From G963664935 sp963664935 (lineage in GTDB: Bacteria > Pseudomonadota > Gammaproteobacteria > Methylococcales > G963664935), in the NCBI GenBank assembly GCA_963664935.2, contig CAXXSE010000007.1, positions 1,178,001 to 1,242,000 of the forward strand: a DNA stretch of 64,000 nucleotides, written 5' to 3'. A program made the position numbers and the translations under genes. Positions within the stretch are counted from its first letter, which is position 1; the number at the start of each line of letters is the position of its first letter. The notes below the pieces were generated by a model. It saw only the letters and a program-made list of their open reading frames with translations. It made no database searches and was not told the DNA's origin. This document shows, piece after piece, positions 1 through 10,294 of the stretch.

Positions 1-999
1 CCGATTTTTATCGATCATCTATCCTTCCGTCCGTACCAAGACGGGGAATTCTGGAATGGACATCGCCAATATTGTGAGCAATTCCTGAATCCTTTGCTGT
101 TGCAATCGCAAATGGGTATACCGCATAACGCTTGGTACCGCGGCAGTCCCGAAGGAATCCCATCTGCATCAATGACGTCAGTATTACCTTTTTTGAGTCG
201 GATTAAACCACAGGTAATGACCAATCTTGTGCTGCCTGTTTGGTTTGATCGTCGTTCAGGTTCGAATTCAGAAGTTTCAAAATCCGTTGCCGACAAACGC
301 TTACCCCTATCAAGCTTTCGTAACATGCTGGTAGGCCTTAGAAAGTTTATCGCCTCGCTTAAATTACCGGAAAATACCACAGTATGGAAAGAATATGCTG
401 AAAACACGTCATACGGAAATGACGAAACAAAAAACAAAAAATATTTTATTCAAAAATTTTGCTCAACCGTAAAGCCAGAAACCCTATGGGACATAGGATG
501 CAATACTGGGGAATATTCCAAAGTCGCATTAGAAACTGGCGCTAAAATGGCTATTGGTTTCGAGTATGATACGGGAGCGCTATAGCGCGCATACGCAAGG
601 GCTGTTAAAGAGGAATTAAACTTTTTACCTCTCCACTTGGATGCGGCGAACCCAACGCCGAGCCAAGGATGGAATCAAATTGAGCGTGCTGGTCTTGCTG
701 AACGCCGCAATGCCGATGCGGTGATAGCGCTGGCGCTCGTGCATCACCTTGCCATAGGCCGTAATATTCCGCTTCAATCCGTCATCGAATGGTTGGTAGC
801 GCATGCACCACAGGGCGTAATTGAGTTCGTACCTAAAACCGACCCCATGGTTCAGGAACTCCTTGCACTACGCAAAGACATTTTTGACGAATACACTATT
901 GAAATATTCCACAAAACGCTTGCTCGGCATGCCGATGTTGTCCGTGAAGAAACTGTAACAAACACAGGCCGCTGCCTAATATGGTTTAAACGCCGTTAA
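1..999 (+). pseudogene. SAM-dependent methyltransferase, 5' cut by window edge, in-frame UAG
   Basis: Frame 1 is open from the first base of the window, so the true start lies upstream. The reading continues past a TAG at 583-585 in the same frame to the stop at 997-999. The class I methyltransferase SAM-binding motif DIGCNTGEYS precedes the stop, and the part after it (ALALVHHL, then a C-terminal FKRR end) continues the fold. A single substitution (for example GAG or CAG to TAG) explains the break. It lies just upstream of a membrane sulfatase-like gene, so it probably modified a surface glycan or a small molecule for it; that role is inferred. Natural readthrough is not excluded, but other genes here carry TAA and TGA stops, which favours decay. 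Confidence 0.75.
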
Positions 1000-1114
1000 G
1001 CCAATATTCGGGTACCGTTCAGGATGACTCCATGCAATCATTTCAATATGAATGCGGTCAGGGTAGGTCATTCTATAAATAATCCATGCTGATATTAACC
1101 CAAGGAACCTTATT

Positions 1115-2839
1115 ATGAAGAGAAATAGAATTTTCTATTTTATTTTTCCGTTCCTGGCGTTAATGGCGCCGATAATAGGAAATCTGCATTCGGTTGTTGA
1201 TACTTTATTATCTGGCTCAAGCCATATTAAGTCAGCCGACCATTTGCTGATACCCCTCGTTGTGTTATCCGTTTTTTGTTTAATGATTGGGGCATTCATA
1301 ACAGGACTTGATGTTCGCGCTAAAGCAAGCTCAACAAAAATCAATTTTCTGAAACAATTTATTATTGCTGGGGTTGTCATTCTGGCTATTGACCTTTCCT
1401 ATGGGGGAAAACAAATGGCAGTATCATTATGGCCGTTTGAGCATGGAGTGTTTCTTGGCTATGGGTATGAAATTGTCATACAGATATGGCAAGTGATATG
1501 CTTCCTCATAGCTTTTCTTGTTGTATACACACTTTGCTGGCTCCTTCGCGATAATCTCGCAACTATTCTAATTTCAGCCTTTGGGGCCATTTTTATTTCT
1601 ACAATAGTCATACACGTTTATTCAACGGGCAAAGGTTCTGCCATTACCTATGTACCTTCACACGGTAAAGCAAATGATCTACCACCAATAATTCACATTG
1701 TTTTGGACGAAATGATTGGTACGGAAGGGATAGACCTCGACTTACCCGGTGGCGAGGAAACTTACCAACTTGTCCGAAATTTTCACAATCGCTTCAGGTT
1801 TCGCTTGTATGGAAAAGCCTTCAGCCGGCATTTTTATACCGGAATGTCGATTCCAAACATGCTGAACTACGATTATACTGACGAAACTTATGGCTCCGGT
1901 TCTAAATATTTATCTGGCAGCCAGTTTAGATTTTTTGATGATTTGCAAGATCGTGGCTATGATGTCAATGTATATCAATCATCGCATGTTAACTTCTGTA
2001 AAGGTGGAAACATCACTCGGTGTGAAACCTTAAATTCATTTAATCCAGCCAGCATCTATATTTCTCCCCCTAAGACAGACACCTCAAATTCACAGATGTC
2101 AATCAATTCAATTATTTTTAGTCTTCTTTTACAAAAAGCATCCAAAAGCTATTCAAGCTACATAGGACACAAGTTAATTAAACTAATTTATGAGGATGGC
2201 TATCTTGCTCCGAGATATGACGTCCAGTCCTTTAGACTATGGTTTGATAATTTTACTAACGATATAGAGTCGACCAAAGGTGGAGAGGTTTATTTTGCCC
2301 ATTTCCTTGTCCCACATGCGCCATATATTCTTACAAAAGACTGCAACACCAAACTAAAACCCCTGGAAGAGCCCTATTTTTTAAAAGAATTTCAAAATTT
2401 GAAAGCCAAAGCTTTTCAGGAAACCAGGAAGGCTTATTACGGTTTGTATTTTGAGCAGGTTTCCTGTGTTTACAAAAAACTTACTGAATTCATGGATAAA
2501 ATCGAAAATTTAGAACAATTTAAAAATGCAACAATTGTAATCAATGGAGATCACGGTTCGCGAATATCATCAGGGCAATTCTGGGAAAATCTTTCTGAAC
2601 GTGATTTGGTGGATAACTACTCAACGCATTTCAGCATTCGCTCTCCAAAAGTAGAGCCCGGTTATGATTTACGATCCGTGTCCGTGCAGCGGTTATTTGC
2701 TGAAGTGTTTAGTAGTCCATTCCAGGAAATATCAATGGATGACGTCGAAACTGTTTCCATTAATTCGATGGAAAAGGGACGTGTCATCAGCGGCAAATTG
2801 CCAGAGTACGGGCTATCTTCGTTAAAAATGGGAATATGA
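1115..2839 (+). CDS. Membrane-anchored sulfatase-like protein (alkaline phosphatase superfamily)
   Basis: A 574-residue protein. About five hydrophobic segments occupy residues 5-175, followed by a periplasmic alkaline-phosphatase-type domain. Probable metal-site motifs are IVLDEMIG near residue 197, a Ser/Thr-rich stretch TGMSIPNML near 245, FLVPHAPY near 400 and NGDHGSR near 477. This layout is typical of LtaS/phosphoglycerol-transferase-like enzymes that decorate surface polysaccharides or lipids. The substrate cannot be read from sequence. The ATG is preceded by a purine-rich stretch, and the stop TGA at 2837-2839 overlaps an ATG at 2836, suggesting coupling to the small genes that follow. 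A+T-rich like the rest of 1-7.6 kb. Confidence 0.8.
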   Translation: MKRNRIFYFIFPFLALMAPIIGNLHSVVDTLLSGSSHIKSADHLLIPLVVLSVFCLMIGAFITGLDVRAKASSTKINFLKQFIIAGVVILAIDLSYGGKQMAVSLWPFEHGVFLGYGYEIVIQIWQVICFLIAFLVVYTLCWLLRDNLATILISAFGAIFISTIVIHVYSTGKGSAITYVPSHGKANDLPPIIHIVLDEMIGTEGIDLDLPGGEETYQLVRNFHNRFRFRLYGKAFSRHFYTGMSIPNMLNYDYTDETYGSGSKYLSGSQFRFFDDLQDRGYDVNVYQSSHVNFCKGGNITRCETLNSFNPASIYISPPKTDTSNSQMSINSIIFSLLLQKASKSYSSYIGHKLIKLIYEDGYLAPRYDVQSFRLWFDNFTNDIESTKGGEVYFAHFLVPHAPYILTKDCNTKLKPLEEPYFLKEFQNLKAKAFQETRKAYYGLYFEQVSCVYKKLTEFMDKIENLEQFKNATIVINGDHGSRISSGQFWENLSERDLVDNYSTHFSIRSPKVEPGYDLRSVSVQRLFAEVFSSPFQEISMDDVETVSINSMEKGRVISGKLPEYGLSSLKMGI

Positions 2840-2842
2840 CTT

Positions 2843-3028
2843 TTGCACAAATGCGAGAATCAGATAATATATGAAATTAGGAGTTTCAATACAGGAGAAT
2901 ACTCTATAGTCCCTTCGCGAAAAGTTTCAAAATGGCTGTTGGCTTTGGGTGTGACTACAGTGGAGTGTACCCATGTAAAAGCCCTCGATACGCATTATAT
3001 TTTTTACAACATCGTTAAAAAGGTATGA
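2843..3028 (+). CDS. Small hypothetical protein coupled to the sulfatase gene
   Basis: A 61-codon frame starting at a TTG. I do not recognise a family. The C-terminal part (THYIFYNIVKKV) looks like genuine protein rather than random translation. Its stop TGA at 3026-3028 overlaps the ATG at 3025 that is the natural start of the next small gene (ATGA overlap), which argues that it is translated. An ATG at 2836, overlapping the sulfatase stop, opens a 12-codon frame that would join this one by a one-base shift, so the 5' end may itself be damaged. Confidence 0.45.
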   Translation: MHKCENQIIYEIRSFNTGEYSIVPSRKVSKWLLALGVTTVECTHVKALDTHYIFYNIVKKV

Positions 3029-3053
3029 ATGTGCAGTTTTTTTCACATTAATC

Positions 3054-3254
3054 TTGGCATTATTTATCCTGGCGCTAACGTCGGCGCCAGCTTTCGCTTA
3101 TCTTGATCCTGCTACCGGAAGCATGATTATCCAGGGGATTATTGGCGCAATAGCAGGTTTCCTGGTAGCAGGAAAACTTTATTGGTATAAACTGGTTTCA
3201 TTCTTCTCACGCAACAAAAAGTCGGAGAGCGATGATGATAAGGGCTCACACTGA
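3054..3254 (+). CDS. Small exported or membrane protein with AYLDPATGSM motif
   Basis: A signal-peptide-like hydrophobic N-terminus ends at AFA, followed by YLDPATGSMIIQ, a transmembrane segment (IIGAIAGFLVAGKLYWY) and a charged tail. Small proteins with this AYLDPxTGSM layout are commonly seen beside sulfatase-like and polysaccharide genes; their function is unknown. The open frame begins at TTG 3054. A better start is ATG 3025, which overlaps the previous stop but is out of frame: adding one T to the T7 run at 3037-3043 would join it to a complete signal peptide beginning MNVQFF. So this is either a TTG start or a one-base deletion. Confidence 0.65.
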   Translation: MALFILALTSAPAFAYLDPATGSMIIQGIIGAIAGFLVAGKLYWYKLVSFFSRNKKSESDDDKGSH

Positions 3255-3696
3255 TGTCTCTACGAAATCAGCGAGTCGGAATTAGTCGCTGACGACCGTT
3301 TGAATTCAATGCGATAGGTAATGTAAGCCTTTGGTTATATTTGATTATTATCAATTCACGCTTTTAGTTTACCTAAACTTTTCATTGTTTCCAAGCTCAC
3401 ATAAAACAAAATTTACACCGTGAGAGTGGTAAGTCTACGTGACTGACACCAAACCGGTCCGTGACCGCTACCTTTCTGAAGCCTATATTGATGATAACCC
3501 AGCTGGGTATTCGGAAGGCAGCCCGTAGAGGGTTGCACAGGTTGTAAATATAATGCGAAAACATGCCTTGCATCCAATCGATAATGTGCGGGGTTGGTTG
3601 CGGTACCGGAGGGGTTCTTTCCACTTAGCGTACCTACTTCCCCAATATCCTGTTGTCGCCTCCGGACCAATTATTTGTATCGAAGAAAGTATTTGA
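3255..3696 (+). other. Non-coding stretch between small exported protein and glycosyltransferase remnant
   Basis: About 440 bp in which I see no convincing gene on either strand. Minus-strand open frames around 3397-3812 overlap one another and have no recognisable protein features. It may be degraded coding DNA. Confidence 0.4.
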
Positions 3697-3888
3697 TATG
3701 CTAGCAAAATTATTTCCCAGGTTAATATTTGGCGCGGTGTTTTCCGTTTTTTTATGAAAGAAGACATTGGATTGTTGTGCCTGAGCAATCTACTTTCGTT
3801 GTGGACCCACATAGGAAGACAGCTGGTGTTCGTTCAAAATCGCTATTTTTTGGATATTTTGCCGCACTACCGGTTAAGACTTTCCTGA
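3697..3888 (+). pseudogene. Glycosyltransferase remnant
   Basis: Frame 1 here reads GLLCLSNLLSLW, then QLVFVQNRYFLDILPHYRLRL before a stop. This aligns by eye with the intact glycosyltransferase at 15116-16171, which has VLCLGNIPPLF, then KVFVFIQNRLIL and a following basic segment. Only about 60 codons of the family remain, with no start and no C-terminal sugar-nucleotide domain. It sits directly before the flippase gene, as expected for a relic of the same polysaccharide operon. The match is short, so confidence is moderate. Confidence 0.45.
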
Positions 3889-3903
3889 CAGTAAATAGGC
3901 TAC

Positions 3904-5105
3904 GTGAATAGTATTCAACGGATTCAGAATTTACTGAAATCGCAGGTTTTTCCAATTGTGATCGCAGTGAATATGTTTTCTGTAACCGTATTTCTAATCG
4001 CTTTGAGTTTTCTTGGTTATTCGGAACTGGCAGCGGATGTGGGGCTGATTCAAGGCGCTACTCTAGCGGTGTTTTTAGCTTTTTCAGCCAATGCGAGGAA
4101 TTTAATTCTTGGCAGCGATTCCAGTGCTCACTTGAAACAACAATTTGTTTTTCGCGGGATACTACTCTTTCCTCTGGCGTTCGCCGCCTTCTATTTGAGC
4201 GGTGGGGTTGTTGAAACGTCAAGCTTGCTGGCGATTACCATAATTGTTCGGCGAAGTGCGGAATGGATTGCCGAATTACAAATCAATGAAAGAGAAAAAG
4301 TCAACGATATACACTACGCCCACCTATTTATAACAACTCAGGTATGTAGCATTGCTCTTCTGCTTATTGCCTTTGGATTGGAAAACAAACCCTTTTACGG
4401 ATTTGTACTCTTTGTTTGGGCGTTTTCTCCGGTTCTTCAAATAATCCCATTTCTGGTTCGTATGGTTAGCGAATCAAACGAGTTCGTGCATATTAACTTG
4501 AGAGATTTCTTACCGCACGTAGGCTCTAGTTGGATTATTGCAATTTCTACCTTTGTTTTACGCGTCCTTCTAGCACTTCTTGTCGGCAAATTTGTGGCGG
4601 GAATGCTTTACTCCGCATTTGCGATAGGCGGAATGCTAAATGCTATCTATACCTATGCGGTTGGCCCAAGTCTAATCGCCAAGCAAGAAAATTTAAAAAC
4701 TACTTCCACCGACAGACTTACAAAATTTATTGTGATCATCCATTATTTTGTGGGGTTCACAATTATCGGATCGGTTGCTACAGGAATTGCGGAAGGGAGT
4801 GAATCGGTTTTTTTTAAAATCTATCGGATATTCTATCGTGGGCGGTGGCGTCATGATTTTAGCCCAACGCCGTCGTATGCGTATCCTTCAGATTCAGAAG
4901 CACAGCGTGTTTGTGCCTGATGTTTGTGCCTGATGTTTTAGCCAATATATTGATCATTTCGTCAGTCCCTTTTGCATACTATTTATTGGGATCCGGAATA
5001 TTGCCTGTTTTGTTTTTATTGAATGCTTGCTTAAACTACGCTATCTATGCTTTGCCATCAATGCACAATGAAAAAGTTCTAGAGCACGAAAAATATTGCA
5101 TAGCG
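3904..5105 (+). pseudogene. Wzx-like oligosaccharide flippase, frameshifted
   Basis: A multi-helix membrane protein of the polysaccharide-exporter (MATE-like) type. It reads in frame 1 to about 4808, then the homologous sequence moves to frame 2 (LKSIGYSIVGGGVM) at a T8 run (4808-4815), then to frame 0 (VLANILIISSVPFAYYLLGS) after a perfect 13-bp tandem duplication at 4910-4935. Removing one T and one repeat copy restores a continuous flippase of about 400 residues. The predicted job is flipping lipid-linked repeat units across the inner membrane. The restored frame then runs without a stop into the downstream polymerase. Confidence 0.7.
4910..4935 (+). repeat. 13-bp perfect tandem duplication in the flippase gene
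   Basis: TTTGTGCCTGATG occurs at 4910-4922 and again at 4923-4935. Deleting one copy restores VFVPDVLANIL in the flippase frame, so this looks like a recent slippage or duplication mutation. Confidence 0.9.
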
Positions 5106-6077
5106 ATGATTCGAATTCCAGGAAAATTTAATCGTACGAACATACAAACTTGGGTCCTGGTTTTTCTTGTTTTACCGGTTTTCGGATTACTGTTAGGACA
5201 ATCCTATGTTCCGCCAAAACATAGGCGATACCGCTTTGAGGCCATATTTCTATATATTCTGGTATTTATAATTCCTATCCAGGTGTCGGCTACGATTATA
5301 CAGGGTACAGGATTCTTAACGCCCTACCTCTACATTTTTAGTATCTACCAACATTTACAATATCTACCGATAATTTTTTTAGGCCTTTATTTTTTGGCCC
5401 TAGTTTCACTTTATAAACACCAGGATATGAGGAGATTGCTCTTATTCCTTGCTCCGTTTATCGGCGTATACACGGCGGCATCAATCTCCCTTCTAGCATT
5501 ACTAATGGTGCTGATCTGTGCACCTACGATAATGCTTATTCTGGTTCGGAGCGGTTATGGGCGCTTTTCGTTGCTGTTAGTTACATTGATCGCAGTATTC
5601 TTATTCGCGTATATCTTTGCAATGAAATCCCATGCCTCATTCGCCCATACTTTTAATTGGAGTTTTGAACAGGGCGCGCCTCTGCATACGCAAGACCATA
5701 TCCACTATTGGAAGATGTATTTCAACGGTATATTGAAGAATGCTCAAAGTTTTATGCTTGGACATGAACAGGCTCCGGGTCGGGATGTGGCGCCAAGTTC
5801 ATATAATTATTATCTAGATCTTGTTTATAACTTCGGTTTTATCGCACTACTTCCATTTATATTCTTGATTTGGCATACGCTCAGAAAACTATACCCGATG
5901 ATCCATACAACAACCGTTTCACCCGATTTCATTGTACTGTCCGCTTTGGTTTTATTCTTTGTATTGATCGACAACTCATTTAAAGTTGGATTTAGACAGC
6001 CCTACCCTGGAATCATTATGTTTTTCCTATGTGGTGTATTATTAAGTAGGCTTTCAATTACCGCTAATAATTCATAA
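5106..6077 (+). CDS. Wzy-like O-antigen polymerase/ligase, possibly fused to the flippase
   Basis: A hydrophobic protein of about 324 residues from ATG 5106, with many transmembrane helices and a periplasmic loop (HDxIHYWKMYFNGI, then GHEQAPGRDVAPSSYNYY before a helix LVYNFGFIALLPFIFL) typical of Wzy/WaaL-type enzymes. Such proteins polymerise repeat units or ligate glycans in the periplasm. The same frame is open back to 4911 and includes the flippase C-terminus. It is therefore either a separate gene with an unmarked start at 5106 or the second half of a Wzx-Wzy fusion of about 720 residues. No strong ribosome-binding site is visible before 5106. Confidence 0.6.
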   Translation: MIRIPGKFNRTNIQTWVLVFLVLPVFGLLLGQSYVPPKHRRYRFEAIFLYILVFIIPIQVSATIIQGTGFLTPYLYIFSIYQHLQYLPIIFLGLYFLALVSLYKHQDMRRLLLFLAPFIGVYTAASISLLALLMVLICAPTIMLILVRSGYGRFSLLLVTLIAVFLFAYIFAMKSHASFAHTFNWSFEQGAPLHTQDHIHYWKMYFNGILKNAQSFMLGHEQAPGRDVAPSSYNYYLDLVYNFGFIALLPFIFLIWHTLRKLYPMIHTTTVSPDFIVLSALVLFFVLIDNSFKVGFRQPYPGIIMFFLCGVLLSRLSITANNS

Positions 6078-6088
6078 TAAATAGTATA

Positions 6089-7567
6089 ATGATGAAGATT
6101 AATATTCCTTTTTTACTAAAATATATCTTTTATCTATCAATTTGGATTTTGTCTTATCTTGCGTATATTAATTACCCAGGGAATTGGTATATGTATAGTT
6201 TTTACGCTAGCCATTAATACACTACTGCTTTTCGGCCTTAGAAAAGGACGACTTTTTTTCGATTTATTTATAGGTTTATTTTTCTGGCTAGGGTTTTGGT
6301 TTAAGTTTTCCATTAGAATGGCATTTTTAGATGGTAAATTTATTATACCTGTCGGTAACTTTGACTACTCAGGTGCGGCACACGATCATGCGCTTCTTGT
6401 ATCGTCTTGTGGTGTGCTTGCGCTTCTAATCGCCAGCAGAATGAGGGAAAAATATCTTTTCTCTTACCCTGGAAGTATTAAAAAAATTGGTTTAAAAGGG
6501 TTATTTAATTTTTACCAAAAATATCGAAAACTTGTCTGGCTTGTATTTGCCACATTATTTATAACTGTCGGTTTAACAAACGCGTATTTTGGTATCTATC
6601 AACGAGGAGTTCCACCGCGAACAATATTACCATATGGACTCAACGGTGTTTATACATGGTTGCTACTATTTGGAGGAGCATCTACCTCATCGTTGTTATT
6701 ACACTTTGAATTTTTGTTGAATAAGAAAACCTCGTATTTTATTGTAGCTTTAAGTATATTGGAAAGTTTTTTTCCAACGTGTCTATGTTAAGTCGTGGAA
6801 TGATTATTAATGTAAGCGCATTATTCATTGGTGCAAGTAATAGTTTGAAATATCATTCTATTTTTACAAGCATTCGTTTTATACTGATATCGCTATTTAT
6901 GTTCATTTTTTTATTTGTAATCTCAGTCGGTATTGTAGTGCAAATGCGATCACACAGCTTTGGTTATGATCCCATTAATTATGAGGCGCTTGTTAATGAG
7001 ACAAGTGATTTTGAAAGAAATAGGATGGCGAGTAGAACTAGGTTGTTATTACTAGCCCGATGGGTTGGAATTGAAGGTGTAATGGCAGTATCAAGCTATC
7101 CAGAACTGGGTTGGGATTTATGGAAAACAGCATGGAATGAAAAGTATTCTAACTATGGCACTAGTTTTTATGATTTGCAAATAATTTCATCCCAGTATCT
7201 CCGTGCAGATTGGTCAAAACATCATTTTATTTCATTACCTGGCGTTTTAGCTTTCTTTTATTACCCAGGCTCTTTAATATTTTTATTTTTCTCGATGTTT
7301 TTATTGGCTGCCGTGGCTGCTGGAATAGAGATCTCTATTTATAAACTGGGCGAATCAAATATCATTTTATGTTGCTTGTTAGCACAAGTAGTTGCATACA
7401 GGTACGTGCATTTTGGTTATGTTCCAGGACGAAGCTATCTGCTTTTTGGAAGCATTTATCTCAATTTATTTTTGATTTATTTTTCTAATAAGTTTTTATT
7501 ATATTGGCAAAGGAAAAACCCCATCCCAGATCAGGCGGGAAATGTTCATCGCCCTCGCCTACCCTGA
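6089..7567 (+). pseudogene. Second Wzy-like membrane polymerase, two frameshifts
   Basis: ATG 6089 (or 6092) opens a frame with a membrane-spanning N-terminus (LSIWILSYLAYINYPG). Homology-like sequence then shifts to frame 0 near 6165 (VFTLAINTLLLFGLRKG, FFWLGFWFKFS) and to frame 2 at a T7 run near 6768 (SNVSMLSRGMIINVSALF), ending at 7567. Joined, it is a polytopic protein of nearly 500 residues, with GVPPR and SLPGVLAFFYYPGS loops like O-antigen polymerases. Both shifts are single-base changes. It is probably inactive unless the shifts are sequence errors. Strongly A+T-rich. Confidence 0.65.
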
Positions 7568-8210
7568 GAGGTATCCTGGGACTTTTTCGCGTACACGACT
7601 TAAACGAAAGGAAACAAAATCAAAGCTACTACCACCGTAATATTATTTTTTTCAAAAAATAGCAGAATTTAAGCACCGCATCCGCAAATTATTCGGACAT
7701 CCGAAAATTAGTCATTGCCCAACGCCACTGCGTTAAAGACTCCTAGGTATAAATATCAATACTCCTTGATTATGAACGAATTTACTCCTGATCTACATCG
7801 AACTGAGGCTTCGTTAACACAGGTCCAACTATCGCCGTCATGGATATTTCCGCATCCAATAACCTCGTGATTGACAACTCATCAGGTCTTTAGTACATTT
7901 CTGCGTGTCAAACTAAGGCGATTCTACTTATTTAGCCTATTGCCGTCTAAAGGTTATTTCTGTCGATTTCAAATGTTACGCAACATATGTAGCTTGATTA
8001 TTTGCAGAAAGATATACGGACGTGACTAGATGTAAAGAAAGGAAATGCAATCAACTAGTGGTAAGTTCTTATTTTTTTGCTTTGGCCGGCATTTTCTAAC
8101 GTGCAGTTGTCGTTGGTGTTCAGGAGTATAGGGTACACCGTGTTTCGCCAAGTCGTTTGCTGCAAGGTCGAAACCTCGAAAAAAACGCATTGATGGTGGT
8201 AGGTTGATTT
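7568..8210 (+). other. Non-coding stretch between polymerase and flippase genes
   Basis: About 640 bp with no convincing open frame on either strand. Minus-strand frames at 8055-8377 are antisense to the start of the next flippase. It may contain the promoter for the 8.2-15 kb operon, but I cannot point to clear boxes. Confidence 0.4.
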
Positions 8211-9493
8211 TTGCATAGTCGTTTCGGACGTCGAATTGGTTGGAATATTCTGGGAACAGCAGCTGGTCGACTGATTGGTCCGCTCGCCCAAATTGCTATT
8301 GCAAGATTCCTGGATCCTGCCCAGTTTGGGTTATTTGCGATTGGAGTGGCCTGGATTGCCTTGTTTGAAATCCTCAAGGATCTTGGACTGAACCACGCTA
8401 TTATTGTTGAGGAAGACCGCCGCTGCTTTGTTTCTTTGCAGTTCTTTGTCGAATTAAGTATTGCAACAGTGTTGTTCGTAATAACACTCGGTTGTGCTCC
8501 GGTTCTAGCGGCCTTCCTTCATGAACCGGAGATGGGTTCGATTCTCGTATTGATGAGTTTGCAAATGTTCTTCTTGGCAATTTCGGGGCCACTTGTCACG
8601 GAACACATGAGAACACAGAACTATAGGGTACTAGCAATTCGTCAAGCAGTCATTCCGGCTACCATGGGTATTTCGGGTTGGTTCTTGTAATGCTGGGTTT
8701 TGAAGTTTATTCACTGGTTCTGGGATCTGTGGCTGCACAGGCAGCTGGAAGTGTTTGGTTGCTTGCGTGTGAGGATCGTATCGTGCGCCCGGTTTGGCAT
8801 GGATCCGACTTCCGCAAACTATTCCGCATTGGCAAACATGTATTTTTGCAACGTATAGCTGGCTACATGACGACCCATGCAGATTCATTTGTTGTTGGCA
8901 GTCAGTTAGGATCAGGGCAACTGGGCCACTACCGCCTCGGTAACCAATTGGCGTTTTTGATTCCTACCCTGTCTATTGGTCCCTTTGAACAAGTAGTCTT
9001 TACAGATATATCAGAAAATCGCGAAAAACAACGCTTTAACAGAAGATATTATCAGTATACCTGGGTTGCGGGGATCACCCTGCTGGTCTATGTGGTGGTT
9101 TTTGTATTGACAGCTCCCGTACTGATTCCCTGGGTGCTTGGCGATCAATGGATCGAGATGGTACCGATTTTGCAAATGTTTTGTGTCGTAATGCCAACTG
9201 GTTTCATGGCTGTAATTAATACCAATATGGCTAAGATTCTCGATATTGCGCATATCTACACCCGATACACTTTTATCAGGTCATTCGTCACGCTTGCAGG
9301 TCTAATCGTAGCCTCTTTCTATTCCCTGCATGCTACTGTGTTGGCCTGGGTTCTTTCTGGCCTGGTTTTTACTTTAGTCAACGAAGTGATTTTCTATAGA
9401 AGTCAAAGTATTGTAATATTTCGTTGGCAAAAGCGCCTGCTGATAGGGGCTTCTTGGATAATAGCTAGCTGGGTTTTGCTTGTCGCTGTATGA
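8211..9493 (+). pseudogene. WzxC-type lipopolysaccharide flippase, frameshifted
   Basis: The N-terminal half is frame 0 (RRIGWNILGTAAGRLIGPLA, a classical polysaccharide-exporter start) and breaks at 8690. The remainder is frame 2 from about 8670 (LVLVMLGFEVYSLVLGSVAA). One missing base near 8668 joins them into a 12-helix transporter of about 427 residues. The only start seen is TTG 8211, because a TGA stands just upstream in frame. It probably exported the glycan built by the neighbouring methyltransferases and glycosyltransferase. Either a pseudogene or a one-base sequence error. Confidence 0.7.
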
Positions 9494-9541
9494 TCAAATC
9501 AGTCGGTAGATCCAAACATATGGAAAACATATAATTTGTTT

Positions 9542-10294
9542 ATGAAAATTGCTCCAGGAAACCTAATTAGTACTGCAGTAAAGGCGGGATTGGCTGCTTT
9601 AAACCTGGAGCTTATCAGAAAGAAGCGACTTTCGGCGGGTACTAGGGTTCGTGACTTTCTTCGCCAAAACGCTGTTACTGATATCGAGCAAATCGCACTT
9701 GAATCTGAATCCGTGCCTGGGATGCTGTCACGCGAATCTGCATCATGCCTGTATATGTTGTGTGTCACCCAAATGATCAAAGGCGATGTGGTGGAAATTG
9801 GTTCCTGGCAAGGATATTCGACTTCATTCCTGGCGCGAGCAGTCAGAGATTCCCGAAATGGTAAACTATTCGCCATTGATCATTTCAAAGGGAATGAAGG
9901 AACAGAGGACTGGTATAAAGTTAGCCGGACCGATCTTAGCGATCTGCGCCAGAATTTTGAATCCAATATGCGCAATCTGGATCTTTGGGACTATGTCAAC
10001 TTGTTGGATATGTCCAATGCAGAGGCGGCGACACAGCTGCAGGACAGCAAGGTTCGATTCTTATTTATTGACGGCGACCATACCCGCAAAGGTGTAGAGT
10101 GCGACATTGCGTTGTTTTTTCCGCTGCTTGTTTCGAATGCAATTGTCGTATTCGACGATTTTTCGGATGAGGCTTGGGGTGTTGTCGAAGCAGTGCGACA
10201 GCAAATTCAACAAACCCGTCCAGCAAGACTGGTCAGTTATCCCAATTCACTTGTCATGGCGTTAGAAGACGCTGTCGGGTCCGGTGATGGCTGA
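9542..10294 (+). CDS. Class I SAM-dependent methyltransferase (Methyltransf_24 type)
   Basis: About 250 residues. The SAM-binding loop VVEIGSWQGYSTSFLA lies near residue 82, LFAIDHF near 113, and the FIDGDHTRKGVECD motif near 175, followed by VVFDDF. The last two are characteristic of the Methyltransf_24 group. It is cytosolic. The start is taken at ATG 9542; a TTG six bases earlier is the only in-frame alternative nearby. It overlaps the next methyltransferase by several bases, indicating one transcript. Its acceptor is probably a sugar or lipid intermediate of this locus (inference). Confidence 0.75.
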   Translation: MKIAPGNLISTAVKAGLAALNLELIRKKRLSAGTRVRDFLRQNAVTDIEQIALESESVPGMLSRESASCLYMLCVTQMIKGDVVEIGSWQGYSTSFLARAVRDSRNGKLFAIDHFKGNEGTEDWYKVSRTDLSDLRQNFESNMRNLDLWDYVNLLDMSNAEAATQLQDSKVRFLFIDGDHTRKGVECDIALFFPLLVSNAIVVFDDFSDEAWGVVEAVRQQIQQTRPARLVSYPNSLVMALEDAVGSGDG

